Assembly (NCBI RefSeq): GCF_047511655.1 | Contig: NC_133389.1 | Span: forward strand, 155,635,973-155,699,972 | Direction: 5' to 3' | Length of the DNA: 64,000 bases | Source: Castor canadensis | Lineage: Eukaryota; Chordata; Mammalia; Rodentia; Castoridae | Shown here: positions 12,201 through 23,509 of the stretch, in pieces | Position numbering within the stretch: the stretch's first letter is position 1 | Layout: each line of letters opens with the position of its first letter | Translations under genes and position numbers: made by a program | Notes under the pieces: model-generated | Told to the model about the DNA's origin: nothing | The model's database searches: none | What the model saw: the letters and a program-made list of their open reading frames with translations, nothing else

Positions 12201-13070
12201 ACTCTGGAGTTAGTAGGTATAGGTAAAAACTTTCTCAATGAAACCCCAGCAGCACAGCAACTAAGAGATAGCATAGATAAATGGGACCTCATAAAACTAA
12301 AAAGCTTCTGTTCATCAAAAGAAATGGTCTCTAAACTGAAGAGAACACCCACAGAGTGGGAGAAAATATTTGCCAATTATACATCAGACAAAGGACTGAT
12401 AACCAGAATATACAGGGAACTTAAAAAACTAAATTCTCCCAAAACTAATGAACCAATAAAGAAATGGGCATGTGAACTAAACAGAACTTTCTCAAAAGAA
12501 GAAATTCAAATGGCCAGAAAACACATGAAAAAATGCTCACCATCTCTAGCAATAAAGGAAATGCAAATTAAAACCACGCTAAGATTCCACCTCACCCCTG
12601 TTAGAATAGCCATCATCAGCAACACCACCAACAACAGGTGTTGGCGAGGATGCGGGGAAAAAGGAACCCTTTTACACTGTTGGTGGGAATGTAGACTAGT
12701 ACAACCACTCTGGAAAAAAATTTGGAGGCTACTTAAAAAGATGGACATCGATCTACCATTTGATCCAGCAATACCACTCTTGGGGATATACCCAAAAGAC
12801 TGTTACTCCAGAGGCACCTGCACATCCATGTTTATTGCGGCACTATTCACAATAGCCAAGTTATGGAAACAGCCAAGATGTCCCAGCACTGACGAATGGA
12901 TTAAGAAAATGTGGTATCTATACACAATGGAATTTTATGCAGCCATGAAGAAGAACGAAATGTTATCATTCGCTGGTAAATGGATGGAATTGGAGAACAT
13001 CATTCTGAGTGAGGTTAGCCTGGCTCAAAAGACCAAAAATCGTATGTTCTCCCTCATATATGGACATTAG
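9252..13070 (+). pseudogene. L1 ORF2 (endonuclease / reverse transcriptase), one nonsense codon
   Basis: ORF2p nicks target DNA and reverse-transcribes L1 RNA there. The frame spans 1272 residues and is broken only by TAA at 10248-10250 (codon 333), just after the endonuclease domain; the same frame then continues to 13070. The AP-endonuclease-like domain (1 to about 240) keeps N14, E43, D145, N147, D205 and H230, in the same numbering as human L1. The reverse-transcriptase signature FADD is at 700-703. The C-terminal CX3CX7HX4C cluster is C1130, C1134, H1142 and C1147. Relative to the second L1 in this window (43711-45111), three codons are missing in frame near 12803. It is near-intact but inferred non-functional as full-length ORF2p. 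Confidence 0.93.
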
Positions 13071-13564
13071 ATCAAGGGCAAACACAACAAGGGGATTGGA
13101 CTATGAGCACATGATAAAAGCGAGAGCACACAAGGGAGGGGTGAGGATAGGTAAGACACCTAAAAAACTAGCTAGCATTTGTTGCCCTTAATGCAGAGAA
13201 ACTAAAGCAGATAACTTAAAGCAACTGAGGCCAATAGGAAAAGGGGACCAGGAACTAGAGAAAAGGTTACATCAAAAAGAATTAACCTAGAAGGTAACAC
13301 CCACGCACAGGAAATCAATGTGAGTCAATGCCCTGTATAGCTATCCTTATCTCAACCAGCAAAACCCCTTGTTCCTTCCTATTATTGCTTATACTCTCTC
13401 TACAACAAAATTAGAGATAAGGGCAAAATAGTTTCTGCTGGGTATTGAGGGGGGGAGCGGGAGGGGGTGGAGTGGGTGGTAAGGGAGGGGGTGGGGGCAG
13501 GGGGGAGAAATGAACCAAGCCTTGTATGCACATATGAATAATAAAAGAAAAAAAAAAAAAAAAA
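13071..13564 (+). other. L1 3' UTR with G-rich tract, poly(A) signal and tail
   Basis: About 490 bases follow the ORF2 stop. The run at 13447-13507 is nearly all G on the plus strand, with several G3-G6 blocks, typical of mammalian L1 3' UTRs and able in principle to form a G-quadruplex. AATAAA at 13540-13545 precedes an A-rich tail that ends at the target-site duplication. Confidence 0.88.
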
Positions 13565-13585
13565 GAAAATTTCCCCAAAGAATTC

Positions 13586-14017
13586 ACCACCCCATAAGAC
13601 AGCCTTATCCATTTGAAAGAAATGTTACAATGTGATTTCTGTCAAGCCAAAGGTTACTTCCATTAAGTGTTCATCCTCTAAACTAAGTCTTATTTTCTAG
13701 AACTACACAAAATACATGTTATGCCTATTCTTTAAATAATTGACAAGAGCTGTCCTGGAGGCTTATCCTAGATCCTTTCCTGTTCAAATCTGCCAACACC
13801 ATTATATCATTTTGAAACACACATACACATAAAATTTTTTTAATATATCACATATATATTATATATAAGTATATATAAAGATACAAGGAGAAAAGTCTAG
13901 AAGAATAGAGACTAAAATGTCACAAAAGTTATCTATGGGTAAAGACATTATAGGTTTTTTTTTTTATCTCTTTGCTTAACCACATTTTCTAATTCTTCTA
14001 TAGGAATACTTCTTCCA
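13586..14017. other. Intergenic DNA, AT-rich
   Basis: Nothing gene-like is recognised. An alternating TA-rich stretch lies at about 13838-13880. Confidence 0.6.
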
Positions 14018-14245
14018 GCCGGGTACCTGTGGCTCATGCCTGTAATCCTAGCTACTCCGGAGATAGAGAGCAGTAGGATCACGGTTCGAAGCCAGCCCCA
14101 GGCAAATAGTTCATGAGACCCTACCTCGAAAATACTCAACCCAGAAAAGGGTTGACAGAGTGGCTCAAGTGGTAAAGTACCTGCCTAGCAAGTGTGAGGC
14201 CCTAAATTCAAGCCCCAGTACCAAAAAAAGAAAAAGAAAAAAAAC
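14018..14245 (+). repeat. B1-ID dimeric SINE with target-site duplication
   Basis: The left 7SL-like monomer ('gtggctcatgcctgtaatcc') is joined by an A-rich linker to an ID monomer ('gtggctcaagtggtaaag', 'ctgcctagcaagtgtgagg'), then an A-rich tail. The direct repeat cttcttcca flanks it at 14009-14017 and 14246-14254. Confidence 0.9.
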
Positions 14246-14466
14246 CTTCTTCCATAAGAATACACAGTAGTTATATAATGCAGTTAAATGATGTTTTATA
14301 TAAACATATTATAAATTACAACTAGTGTTCATAACAGATAAGGATAACAGATAAGAATCATTCAATGTCCTATCTGCTGAGGACAGAGCAGTGAACAATA
14401 CAGACAAAAATCCCTGCTCTTCTAAAACTTAGATAATGACAACATAGACATTAAAGAATAAAGAAG

Positions 14467-14623
14467 TGGGCTAGGGGTGCTGCCCAGCAAGGGTGAGATC
14501 CCGAGTTCAAACCCCAATGCTCCCCTCCAAAAAAAAAATTGATTAGAAATGTAGCTTCGTGGTAGTGCTTGCACAGCATGTGCAAAATCCTGGGGTTGAG
14601 CCCAGCACTAAAAAAGAAAAAAG
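14467..14623 (+). repeat. Two adjacent ID-type SINEs
   Basis: The first unit (14467-14538) has 'gagttcaaaccccaatgc' and an A tail. The second (14541-14623) has 'gtagcttcgtggtagtgctt' and 'ggggttgagcccagcac' with its own A-rich tail. Both are diverged. Confidence 0.72.
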
Positions 14624-14689
14624 GAAAGAAATGAAATAAGCAAGCTATATAATATATTAGTAATGCCACGTGATCAGGAGTTAAAGGAA

Positions 14690-15175
14690 GGAAAGGGCAG
14701 CAAGCTTTGAGGAAGGTTGGAATTTGAGATAAAATTGTCAAGGAAAACTTCACTGAGAATAGTAAGAGTAAGGACCCTAATTAGGTACATGCATAAGCCA
14801 CATTCGGGGATCACAGGAAAGACATTCTGAGCCAAGAAAGAATAAGTAGAAAGACCCTAAGGCAGGAGCATGGCCCACATTTAAGAAATATCAAAGAACC
14901 TAGCAGGACTGGAGTGGAGTCATGGGGGTGGAGAGTAGCCAAGGTCAAAGAGGAAAGGAAGACCAGATCCATCAGCCAGGAAGCACTCTGAGATGGGAAG
15001 CCCATGCCCATGAATTTCCCCAGTAGAGGACTCACATGATGTGACTTAAGTTTTAATAGTCACTCTGGCTGCTGTGTTTAGAACAGACTGCTCTCAGAGG
15101 CAGGGGCAAGAGCAAAGTGACAAGGCAGCCACTATAATAATCCCAATGAGAGATGACAGGGCCTGAGAACAAATG
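14690..15175 (+). repeat. Ancient interspersed repeat fragment, family not named
   Basis: Phrases such as 'ccctaaggcaggagcatgg' and 'gtcactctggctgctgtgtt' belong to an old mammalian repeat I recognise by wording but cannot name safely. Related text recurs at about 17.3-17.8, 39.85-40.8, 41.5-41.76 and 56.3-57.0 kb. Confidence 0.45.
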
Positions 15176-15275
15176 GAAGTGCCTAACAGAAAGCAATGCA
15201 TTGTTTGTGCTTGTGTTACTGACTTGTTCTATCTGACCCGAGGTCTTTGTCTCACAATTTCGAAGAATAAAAATC

Positions 15276-15685
15276 TGACAATGCAAGTGAGTGGGAAAGT
15301 TTTATTGAGAAAGAGCAAAGAGCAGAGCTCCCACACTTGTGCCACAGCCGGGAGGGGTCCCAAAGAGAGGGTTGCCACCCGCTGGTCTTTTTCTAATGGC
15401 TTATGTAGTTGTAAGAAAAAAGTGCAGACAAAGGCCCTTGTCCTGATTGGCTGGCAACCATTCAAATTGGCTTTTTTGGGCCAACCAGGCATCTGCAATG
15501 ATCTCCTTATGTGTGTTGCCCTATCAGGTCTCAGATCACATGTCATACAGTAGCTAGGATTTGCTGAAGGGTTTTGTCCAGTTCCTCCAGATGAGGCAGT
15601 GAGTCATGTATCATGTACTCTCTGTGCCTGTTACTTTCCCATGGAAACCTTGGAGTCTCCATGCCTGTTGCTTTCTAATGGAAAC
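15276..15685 (-). mobile_element. Candidate solo LTR (old endogenous retroviral LTR)
   Basis: On the minus strand the order is typical of an LTR: a CCAAT box (15450-15446), a TATA-like tacataag about 40 bases on (15407-15400), and AATAAA about 95 bases later (15306-15301). The plus-strand start is TGACAATGC. Its upstream end carries a tandem 38-base duplication (unit starts at 15624 and 15662). No coding capacity is visible. The family is unknown to me. Confidence 0.5.
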
Positions 15686-15693
15686 CTTGGGAG

Positions 15694-15858
15694 TGCATGC
15701 TAGACAGGTGCTCTACCACCTGAGCCACATAAATACATGTGGCTTAGATGTACGTAAACATATTTTTTAAAGATTTTTGAGGAAGGCCAGACATGCACAA
15801 ATGAAATGCTGACAGTCAGGGTTGGGGCTATAGCGTAGTGGCAGAGCACTTGCAGAAG
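15694..15858. repeat. Two short ID SINE fragments
   Basis: 15694-15729 reads as minus-strand ID ('gacaggtgctctaccacctg'). 15822-15858 reads as plus-strand ID ('gtggcagagcacttgcag'). Each is only about 36 bases. Confidence 0.6.
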
Positions 15859-16218
15859 AAGGGAGGAAGAAGAAATGCCAACAACCTAGCATTTTGAATA
15901 TCAAGATAACAAAATATGTTTTTGAAGTTTCCTTGTCTTTCCCCACTCAAGGAAATCAGATGTACTATTTGACTTCTACTAGCATTATCGTGAGCAAAAA
16001 TTTATTCAAGTTCTGCTACATGCATTAGGGCATTATCTCAAGCAATAAGGATTAAAAAATGTGTCTATCTCTTCAAGTGTGGGACATGGATGAATAAAAG
16101 TCAGGGTATTTCTTCATGATTCAGTATTGGTGTATATATCCGGAAATCTATTTCTTGTAGGTTATCAAATTTGTTAGCATACAGTTTTCATAATATCCTC
16201 TAATGATCCTTGTAGTTT

Positions 16219-16446
16219 TCTTTTTTTTTTTTTTTTGGTGGTACTGGGGTTTGAACTCAGGGCCTCATGCTTGCTAGGCAGGTGGCTCGCTTTATCATTT
16301 GAGCCACTCTGCCAGTCCTTTTTGTTTTGGGTATTTTCAGGACATGATCTTGCAAACTATTTGCCCAGGCTGGCTTCGAACCTCTATCTTCCTGATCTCT
16401 ACCTCATAAGTAGCTAGGTTTACAGGTGTGAGCCACTGGTGCCCAA
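16219..16446 (-). repeat. B1-ID dimeric SINE
   Basis: It starts on the plus strand with a poly(T) run, then reverse ID text ('gtactggggtttgaactcag', 'catgcttgctaggcaggtgg'). The reverse 7SL-like monomer follows and ends 'gtgagccactggtgccc'. It is a complete dimer. Confidence 0.9.
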
Positions 16447-16687
16447 TTTGGTATTGCTTTTGATGCATCCATAAGTTTTGGTATGTTGTGCCTCCATTTT
16501 CATTTGTCTCAAAGAATTCTTTTAACTTCTTTCTTGATTTCTTCCTTGATCATTAGTTGTTAAAAAAAAAAAAAAGATTAGTATTTTCCACACCAAGTGC
16601 TCTAAGCAATGAAAAAGTGACTAAGGATTTCTCTGGAGAGGGAAGTCTTCTTGAGGTTCAGATGCCTTAAAATAAGGTTGTTTTTAG

Positions 16688-16896
16688 CTGGGTGCCAGTG
16701 GCTCACATATGTAATTCTAGCTACTCAGGAGGCAGAGATCAGGAGGATCATAGTTTGAAGCCAGCCCCAGGCAAATACTGAGACTCTATCTTGAAAATAC
16801 CCAACACAAAACAGGTCTGGTTGTGTGGCTTAAGTGGTAGAATGTCTGCCTAGCAAGTGTGAGGCCCTGAGTTCAAACTCCAGTACCACCAAAAAA
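16688..16896 (+). repeat. B1-ID dimeric SINE with target-site duplication
   Basis: The left 7SL monomer has 'ctagctactcaggaggcaga' and the right ID monomer 'gagttcaaactccagtacca'. The direct repeat ggt(t/a)gtttttag lies at 16676-16687 and 16897-16908, with one mismatch. Confidence 0.9.
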
Positions 16897-17249
16897 GGTA
16901 GTTTTTAGATGGACAAAGTGTCCATACTGGACACTTAGTGTATACACAGAAGTGTGTACAGGCTAATGTGGCCAAAAGACAGAAGCTGTAAGGGGAAGCC
17001 ACCTGTGGATGAGGATCACACAATGAAATACGGGCCAATCAGACAAGAAGATACATTATGGACTTTGAAAACCAAACTGTTACGACCTTCTGACAGGAGA
17101 ATGGAAAGAGAGTGAAGAAAGGAGGTTCAGATCAGTAATCATAAATTACTTTTGCCCAAATTTGGAGTGTCCTGAGGGGATGAATGTGACAGGAGTGTTT
17201 ATAAAGGATCTGAGGGAACAGAGATTAGAGACAGGCAATCAGTTAGGAA

Positions 17250-17990
17250 ACCGTTGCCCTAGCTTGGTCAGCAAGTGATGAAAATCAGAGACACTCAGAA
17301 AAAATAAGATGGCAAACAATACTAGTGTGAGTGACTTAGAGTCTTAATGTCTGCTGAATGAATGAACAAAAGAAAAAAAGAGCGAGGGCAAAAGTTCAGT
17401 GAGACCCAGTTTATAAGGGAAATATGTTGGGTTTGGATTTGGACAAGCTAAATTTATAGTGATGGCCAAACATGGAAGTCTTTAGGAAGCAGCAGGGGAC
17501 ACAGATTAAGGTCTTAGAGTAGTTAATATAGGCTTACACTTAATACCCAGCGAGGTAAATATTTAAGCCAGGTCAGGAGAAGGAGCCTAATCTGGGAACT
17601 CCAGGTATCAAGTGAAAATAAAACAGAAGATGGAAGAATGATTTCTTTTCAAGAAAGGGAATTAGAACCAAAAAATAACCCAGAGAGGCATCATATGGGA
17701 ATCAAGTAGAGAAAAAGAACAATGCAATGTTACCAACTTTGATTGGTTCACCAGAGGTTAAAGTGAATGACTGCAGAGGTCAAAGATGGCCGCAGAAAGA
17801 TCGGTTTCAGGACAAGATAAAGTAAGCTGCCGTGGTCTAACAAATTGTACTTAAAGAAAAAAAGCATGTGCAGTATTCTGCAGTGAAAAGGCAGGACAGC
17901 AATTACAGTGAGAAGAGAGGAGGCTTTAGTCTTAAAGAACAGACACAGCACACAGTAGGCACCATACTCAGTTTCCACACACTGTTGAGG
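17250..17990 (+). repeat. Probable ancient interspersed repeat, diverged
   Basis: The text around 17430-17640 ('ggatttggacaagctaaatt' and onward) matches the same unnamed ancient repeat family as 14690-15175. The boundaries are unclear. No exon or RNA gene is recognised here. Confidence 0.35.
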
Positions 17991-18028
17991 TGATATATGG
18001 TCTGGCTCCACAGATTTCTAATTTCTAG

Positions 18029-18068
18029 TTAAGCATTTGCTCTTCCACTGAGCTACATCACAGCCCTT
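18029..18068 (-). repeat. ID SINE fragment
   Basis: A reverse ID core, 'ctcttccactgagctacatc', about 40 bases long. Confidence 0.6.
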
Positions 18069-18362
18069 TACATACTAATTCTTTATACTTACAGTCATAT
18101 TTTATTTCTGAAGTAGTTTTTTAAGCTAAAATACATTTTCCAAGTTAGAATACAATGATAGATTTTGTGTAAATGATGCTTCCTATTATGTAAGATAAAA
18201 TGTAGGAAATTTTTTAAAAATTATAAAGCAAAGAATGTATATCTCAGTCAACAGGACTTTAAAGTTGAATACATCCTAGAGTATTTTGCAATTTCATTGG
18301 GTAACAGTAACCCCATATGTTGGTTACCTATATCCTCTTTTATTAAAAAAAAATTCATCTTG

Positions 18363-18446
18363 AGCTGGTGGAGTGGCTCAAGTGGTAGAGAACCTGCCAA
18401 GCAAGAGTGGGGCCCTAAGTTCAAACCCCAGTACTGCCAAAAAAAT
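18363..18446 (+). repeat. ID-type SINE
   Basis: A full monomer: 'gctggtggagtggctcaag', 'cctgccaagcaagagtgggg', 'tcaaaccccagtactgcc', then an A tail. It is close to the commonest form in the window. Confidence 0.88.
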
Positions 18447-18818
18447 GAAAAATCCACCTTGGACTCCCTTAGTAATGGAAGCTCCCGGCCTAAGCTCCCT
18501 TCCTATTTCCACCCTCCTCAACAGCTATTCCCTTGCTACTCCTCTGCTCATCCCTTAAACATTTGTTTTAGGGGCAGAGGTAGATGTTGATATTTGTCTT
18601 CAATCTCTATTGTCATAAAATGAACATAACTAAAGTTTACCAGGTGCTATCCTCAGAGCTTTATCTGGGTTTCTGTCTTGTAATACTCCCAAGGCATTTT
18701 GTAGATGAGGACAATAAAGAAGAGAACAGTAAAATGACTTGACTGAGATTATACAGTTTATAAATAATGCAGTCAAGCTTAGAACCAAAGACAGCTTATT
18801 CCAAAGTCCAATATTACT

Positions 18819-19141
18819 TGTGTTAGTTACTTTTCTTGTCATTGTGTAAAACAACTTAAAGGGAGAAAGATTTATTTTGGCTCATGGTTTAGAGGGTGTA
18901 GACCATGGTTGCTTGGCCCCATGGACTTAGATGGAACATCATGGCAGCAGAAGCAGGTGGAAAGGAGGCCTTTCACCTGATGGCAGACAGGAAATGGACA
19001 GCATGAAAGGGACCAGGGGCCAGATTATAACCTTCAAAGGCACACCCATTGTGACCTACATCTACCTTCTAAAGTTATAACCTCCCAAAACAGAAACATT
19101 AGCTGGGAACCAAGGGGACACTTCAAATTCAAATCATAACA
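18819..19141 (-). repeat. MaLR LTR, plus-strand left copy
   Basis: 323 bases from TGTGTTAGTTAC to CATAACA. It shares with the right copy the phrases 'atggttgcttggcccca' and 'ataaccttcaaaggcacacc'. The copies differ by many substitutions and indels, which implies an old insertion. Confidence 0.8.
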
Positions 19142-20602
19142 TCTGACCCTGCCCCCCAAAGGCTTCTAGCCATCTTATAATGCAAAATTCACTAATAATC
19201 TCCAAGAGTCCATAAAGTTTCAACAATTTCAACATTGTTCAAATGTCCAAATTCAAAGTCTTCTCTGAAACCCAAAGCAAACTCTTAGCTGTGACTCTGT
19301 GTAAAATAAAAAAGAAAGTTACATACTTCCAAGATACAACAGCACAGAGAAAACATTCCCATTCCAAAAGGGAGAGCTAGGAGACTACCATAGGCTCTGT
19401 CCAAAGCAAAACCAAAACCTAGTAGGGCAAACACTAAATCCTATAGTTCCATGATTAGCATTCAGGGTACATGGTGGTGATGTGAATTCCAGTGGGCTTA
19501 GGTAGCCCTGCCCCTTTGGTCTTGTCATTTGTAGCCCATGTGGTCTCTTTCTTAGACTGGCTCTACTTATCACCTGTGGTTTTCCTTGGCAGATGTTCCA
19601 CATTCCTGGCATCTCCAATGTCTTGGAGTATCCATTGTAGCTTAGGCTTCACCCTCACAGCTTCACACGTTGCTCTCTCAGAGGCTCCTTCACTGACCCT
19701 ACCACACACTGCCTGGCCTCCCAGGTTTTCCTATGACATCTGGATGGAAGCTTCCACAAACCCCATAATTCTTGCATTTTGCATGCCTGCAAAACCAGCA
19801 TCATGTGAACAATGCTAAAGTCTGCTGCTAGCCCCAGCAGTAGCCCGGTGCCCCTTGCACCATGGCCACATTGGCCTTTAAGTGCCTAGACAGCTGAGTA
19901 GGGAAATAACTTCCTAGGCAACCCCATGTGAGCAGGGTGTCAGTGGCTCTCTCTTCGCAAAAGGAAGTCTTTTAAGTGACTTTCAAATGGGGTCTGGCCA
20001 ATCCCTGAGATGCTCCCAAGACATCTTTCCTATTATCCTGATGCAAAGTACTTGATTTCTTTCTAATGGTGCTAATCTCTTTAACAACCATACCCTCCTG
20101 TCCACAACTTTAAATGCACTCCTTTTCTGGCCAAACTGCCAATCTTTCTGCTCTGCTCTGCGTTCCCAATTGTCACCATTAACCTGGCTAAAAGCAGTCA
20201 GCATAATCCATGCCATAGCCTGAATACTGTCTTGAAATTTCTCCCACCAAATTAATTAGTCCATTACTCTTAAATTCAGCCTCAAAGTCTCAGGACATGA
20301 ACACAATGTACACAAATTCTTTGCCAGAGTGTAATATGAATAACCTCTAGTTCAATTACCAATTGGAGTCCTCATTTCCACCTGAAACCTTGTAAGTAGT
20401 CTTTACTGTCTCCATTCTTATGAACATTCTGATCTTCTGAGCTCTTCCCAGAATTACCCATTAACCTCCACTTTCAGCATCCAAGGCATATCTAGTCTGT
20501 TTCTTCAAACTCTTCCAAATTCCTCCCGTGAGCAGTTCCAAAGGCTTATAAACTATGTTGTCAGGTAGTCACAGCAATGACCCACTCGCTGTACCAACTT
20601 TC

Positions 20603-20962
20603 TGTATTAGTTACCTTTGTGTAACTGTGACCAAAATCCCTGAGAGAACAACTTAAGGAGGGAATGATTTATTTAGCTCATGATTTCTGAGGGTTCAGAC
20701 AATGGTTGCTTGGCCCCACGCACTTGAGGAGATCCTGGTGGTTGGGAACATGTGGTGGTCACCTCATGGGAGACAGGAAGCAGAGAGCAAGGAAAGGACC
20801 TCAGACCAGGTATAACCTTCAAAGGCACACCCCTTGGGACCTATTTCTCTAGCTAGGTCCCATTGCCTAAAGTTTCTACAACTTCCCAAAGTAGCACCAC
20901 CAATTGGGGACCAAGCACTGAATACATGGAACGTGTGGACACTTCATATTCAAACCATAACA
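20603..20962 (-). repeat. MaLR LTR, plus-strand right copy
   Basis: 360 bases from TGTATTAGTTAC to CATAACA, parallel in order to the copy at 18819-19141. It is longer because of extra sequence around 20850-20900. Confidence 0.8.
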
Positions 20963-21703
20963 CCACTATTCTACCTCTCACCAGATCTCCCCGGTTTCTT
21001 CAAATCTGCATTCCTTCTATTCACCAACTTCTTTGGGGTATGACTTTTGTTCAGTAACATTTATTGTATACTGATGGTAGGCAAACTGAGGTTTCAGGAG
21101 TTAACGACGTAGACACCGGAGCATATAGTCTAGAAGGCAAGGTAAACAAGAGGTCACTGCAATGGTATCGGGGGAAGAGTAAGTAGTAGCCACCCTCGGG
21201 TCTGCAATAGATGAGGACTGGGGGAGCAGACGATGGGCTCCTCAATACCATCACTCCTAGGGGAGTTCTAAGGGAAGGGAACTAGCCTGGTAGAATTTGA
21301 ACACCAGCTCCACAACGTACTGGTTGGGAGACTCTAGGGAAATCATTCAAGATCTCTTTTAGGTCTTTAAATGAAATAAAATAATAAAACAGAGCTGTCC
21401 TTAATCTTTATTCCTTGATCATTTATAGCTGACTTCGACATTCAACTCCATGACCACCACTCCCATATTTATCTTAGGCCCCTCTACAGAGTGCTAATTG
21501 CACCAACCAGTTGGCCATCTACACTTGGCCCCTAGTCCCAGCTCCAGCTGTATACTCAAACCCACTGGTTCCCACAACTGTTGAGTGTTCAGAGTGCTGC
21601 AGTCCACTTCTGCTGCTAGCTCCCACATTCTTCCAGAAATCCAGGGGTGAAAAAATCTTTTGATATTGCCTCTTCCTTGCCTTCCCCTCCACCCCACCCC
21701 GCC
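20963..21703. other. Intergenic DNA, nothing recognised
   Basis: No exon, RNA gene or named repeat is seen. The open frames here lack any family signature. Confidence 0.55.
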
Positions 21704-21821
21704 TTTTTTGAGACAGGGTCTCACTATATATTCCAGGCTGGCTTTGAACTCTCAATCCTCCTGCCTCCATCCCCTCCCCTGGGTGTTGGGATCACAGGCA
21801 TGCACCACCACACCCGACTCT
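21704..21821 (-). repeat. B1-like monomer SINE
   Basis: The plus strand reads 'gagacagggtctcactata', 'aatcctcctgcctcc' and 'gggatcacaggcatgcacca'. This is a near-complete reverse 7SL-like monomer. Confidence 0.88.
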
Positions 21822-22738
21822 CAAGTCCATTTGAATTCCCATTTCCTTTACATTACTATTTCTAACTAGGTTCAGTTTCATTATCTAGCCTGACTATTGC
21901 AGTTGCCTCCTCCTAACTCATCTCTCTGCAATGAAGCTCCCACTCCTAAGTCATGACACCAGATGAGTCTTTGGGAATCACAGCTAATTACCACTCACAC
22001 TCTAGCTTTCCATGCTCACTATGCTCTCAGCTCATTACCTCTCCCCTCTAATCCTTACCTCTTCCTCATACATTTACACTTTAGTCAGTTGACTATCACT
22101 GTCCTCACCTTGACTGCTATGCTGTTCTCACCATCTGCAACATGATCTCCATCTCAGAATGTCCAAGTGCTGCCCATCTTTGAATGCTCGGTTCAGATGC
22201 ACTCTCCTCCAGAAACCCCCATTCTTTGGTTGGAAGTCATATCCTGACGTGAACAGTAGTGTGTCACTCCTCTAAGCATTTGACAGTTTCTACTGTTTGT
22301 ATACATTATGCATCTCCCACTGATGACAAAGTCACTGAGTGTAGGATATGGTTGACTAATTCTCATATATTTCACTGTTCCTACCACAAACTGCTGAAAG
22401 AAATGAGTGGAAGACCAGGAAGACAGGGGACCGAAAGATGGACAGCAATAGCATAGCAGTGATTGAAATTTCATAGTGCTAAGTACGAACCATCTCTCCA
22501 TCACAGGGATTTAAGTAGGAAAAATAACATCATGGTCAAGTTTTCCAGGATGAGGGTCCTACAAGAGGGACAAAATGATATCACCTTAATGTGCACATAT
22601 TGCTGAAGTATAAGTTAAGGCAAATAAGCAGGGTTTTAAAGAATTACTACTCATCTTGAGGCAGAAGAACAAGGAGGTAGAGATATGCTAAAGAACAGCT
22701 AACAAAAATATATTCTCTTCAAAACTCTAGTTTGTCTT

Positions 22739-22854
22739 GTTTTTTTTTGAGTCAGGGTCTCACTATATAGTCCAGGCTGGCTTCAAACTTGCAATCCTCC
22801 TGCTTCAGCTTCCTAAGTGCTGGTATTATAAGTGTGTACCATTACACCCAGCTA
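22739..22854 (-). repeat. B1-like monomer SINE
   Basis: A poly(T) start, then 'gtcagggtctcactatatag', 'gcaatcctcctgcttcagc' and 'accattacacccagct'. It is a complete reverse monomer. Confidence 0.88.
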
Positions 22855-23509
22855 AGCTATAATTTTTGCTTTCACTTATCAATCCACAGGTTCTCAGAAC
22901 TACCCCTTTATAAAGATGTTGCCTCATTAAGATTACACTAATAGGCTTGTCTCCTAAGGCTACAATTTTTAAAAAATCAAATCAAGAACAGGGTCACCAT
23001 AACCGCAAAGTTTATACAGAGTTAGAAAAGCAGCTTGCAGGACTGGGAATGCAGCATACAGCATCACAAAAGGGGGGGAAAGTAACAGAAGCATTAAAAT
23101 CAACCATACAATTGAAAACTAGGCATATCAATTTGAGTATAATTCTCCATGCCTGGTGATTTCAAAAGCAAAGAAAATGATGAAGTCCTATTAGTGATGG
23201 CCATTGTACTAGTACTATGGGTATCTGCTTCCTCTCAAAATGTTCATTTCTTTTAGGGAAGCAAAGTACAACACAAAGTAAAATGCCACACAACACAAAA
23301 CAGTGTAACCCTATGAAATTAACACGAGTAGGTAGTCATTAACTGTTTGGAAATTTTGTTCTGGCTTTTATGTGTACCACAAAAACTTACACTAGAACTT
23401 CCCTCAGCAACAAGATAGTACAAGAAATGAAAAGTTCCAACCTATGCAAAAAAAAAAAATCAATTCCAAGGTGATATAAGCTTTGTGGGGTGTTTTGTTT
23501 CTTGTTTTT

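Larger units (their letters stand above)
6554..13564 (+). mobile_element. Full-length L1 (LINE-1) retrotransposon, about 7.0 kb
   Basis: All parts are present in order: a GC-rich 5' UTR (6554-7998), ORF1 (7999-9201), a 50-base spacer, ORF2 (9252-13070) with one premature stop, a 3' UTR with a G-rich polypurine tract, AATAAA (13540-13545) and a poly(A) tail. A 21-base target-site duplication with two mismatches flanks it (6533-6553, 13565-13585). Almost intact frames and preserved catalytic residues make it one of the younger repeats here. It lies outside INO80D, about 10 kb beyond the end of its 3' UTR and on the opposite strand. Because of the ORF2 stop, I infer it cannot move by itself. Confidence 0.95.
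18819..20962 (-). mobile_element. MaLR-type LTR element (LTR-internal-LTR), non-coding
   Basis: Two similar LTRs (18819-19141 and 20603-20962) enclose about 1.46 kb of internal sequence. The plus strand runs from TGTGTTAG or TGTATTAG to ATAACA, which is the reverse of the usual MaLR orientation, so the element points to the minus strand. The internal part resembles THE1/MST-type MaLR internal text, for example 'acatacttccaagatacaac' and the 'gtaccaactttctgtatta' junction. MaLR elements are ancient, non-autonomous relatives of ERVL. No gag, protease or polymerase frame is visible. Five-base target duplications are eroded (ttact versus ccact). Confidence 0.8.

Noticed and set aside
15173..15553. 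Overlapping frames of 126 and 105 codons on opposite strands
   Set aside because: They lie over the LTR-like unit at 15276-15685, show no protein family signature, and are best explained as chance.
22193..22504. Minus-strand frame of 103 codons, possible small gene
   Set aside because: No family resemblance, no splice context, and no sign of conserved codon structure.
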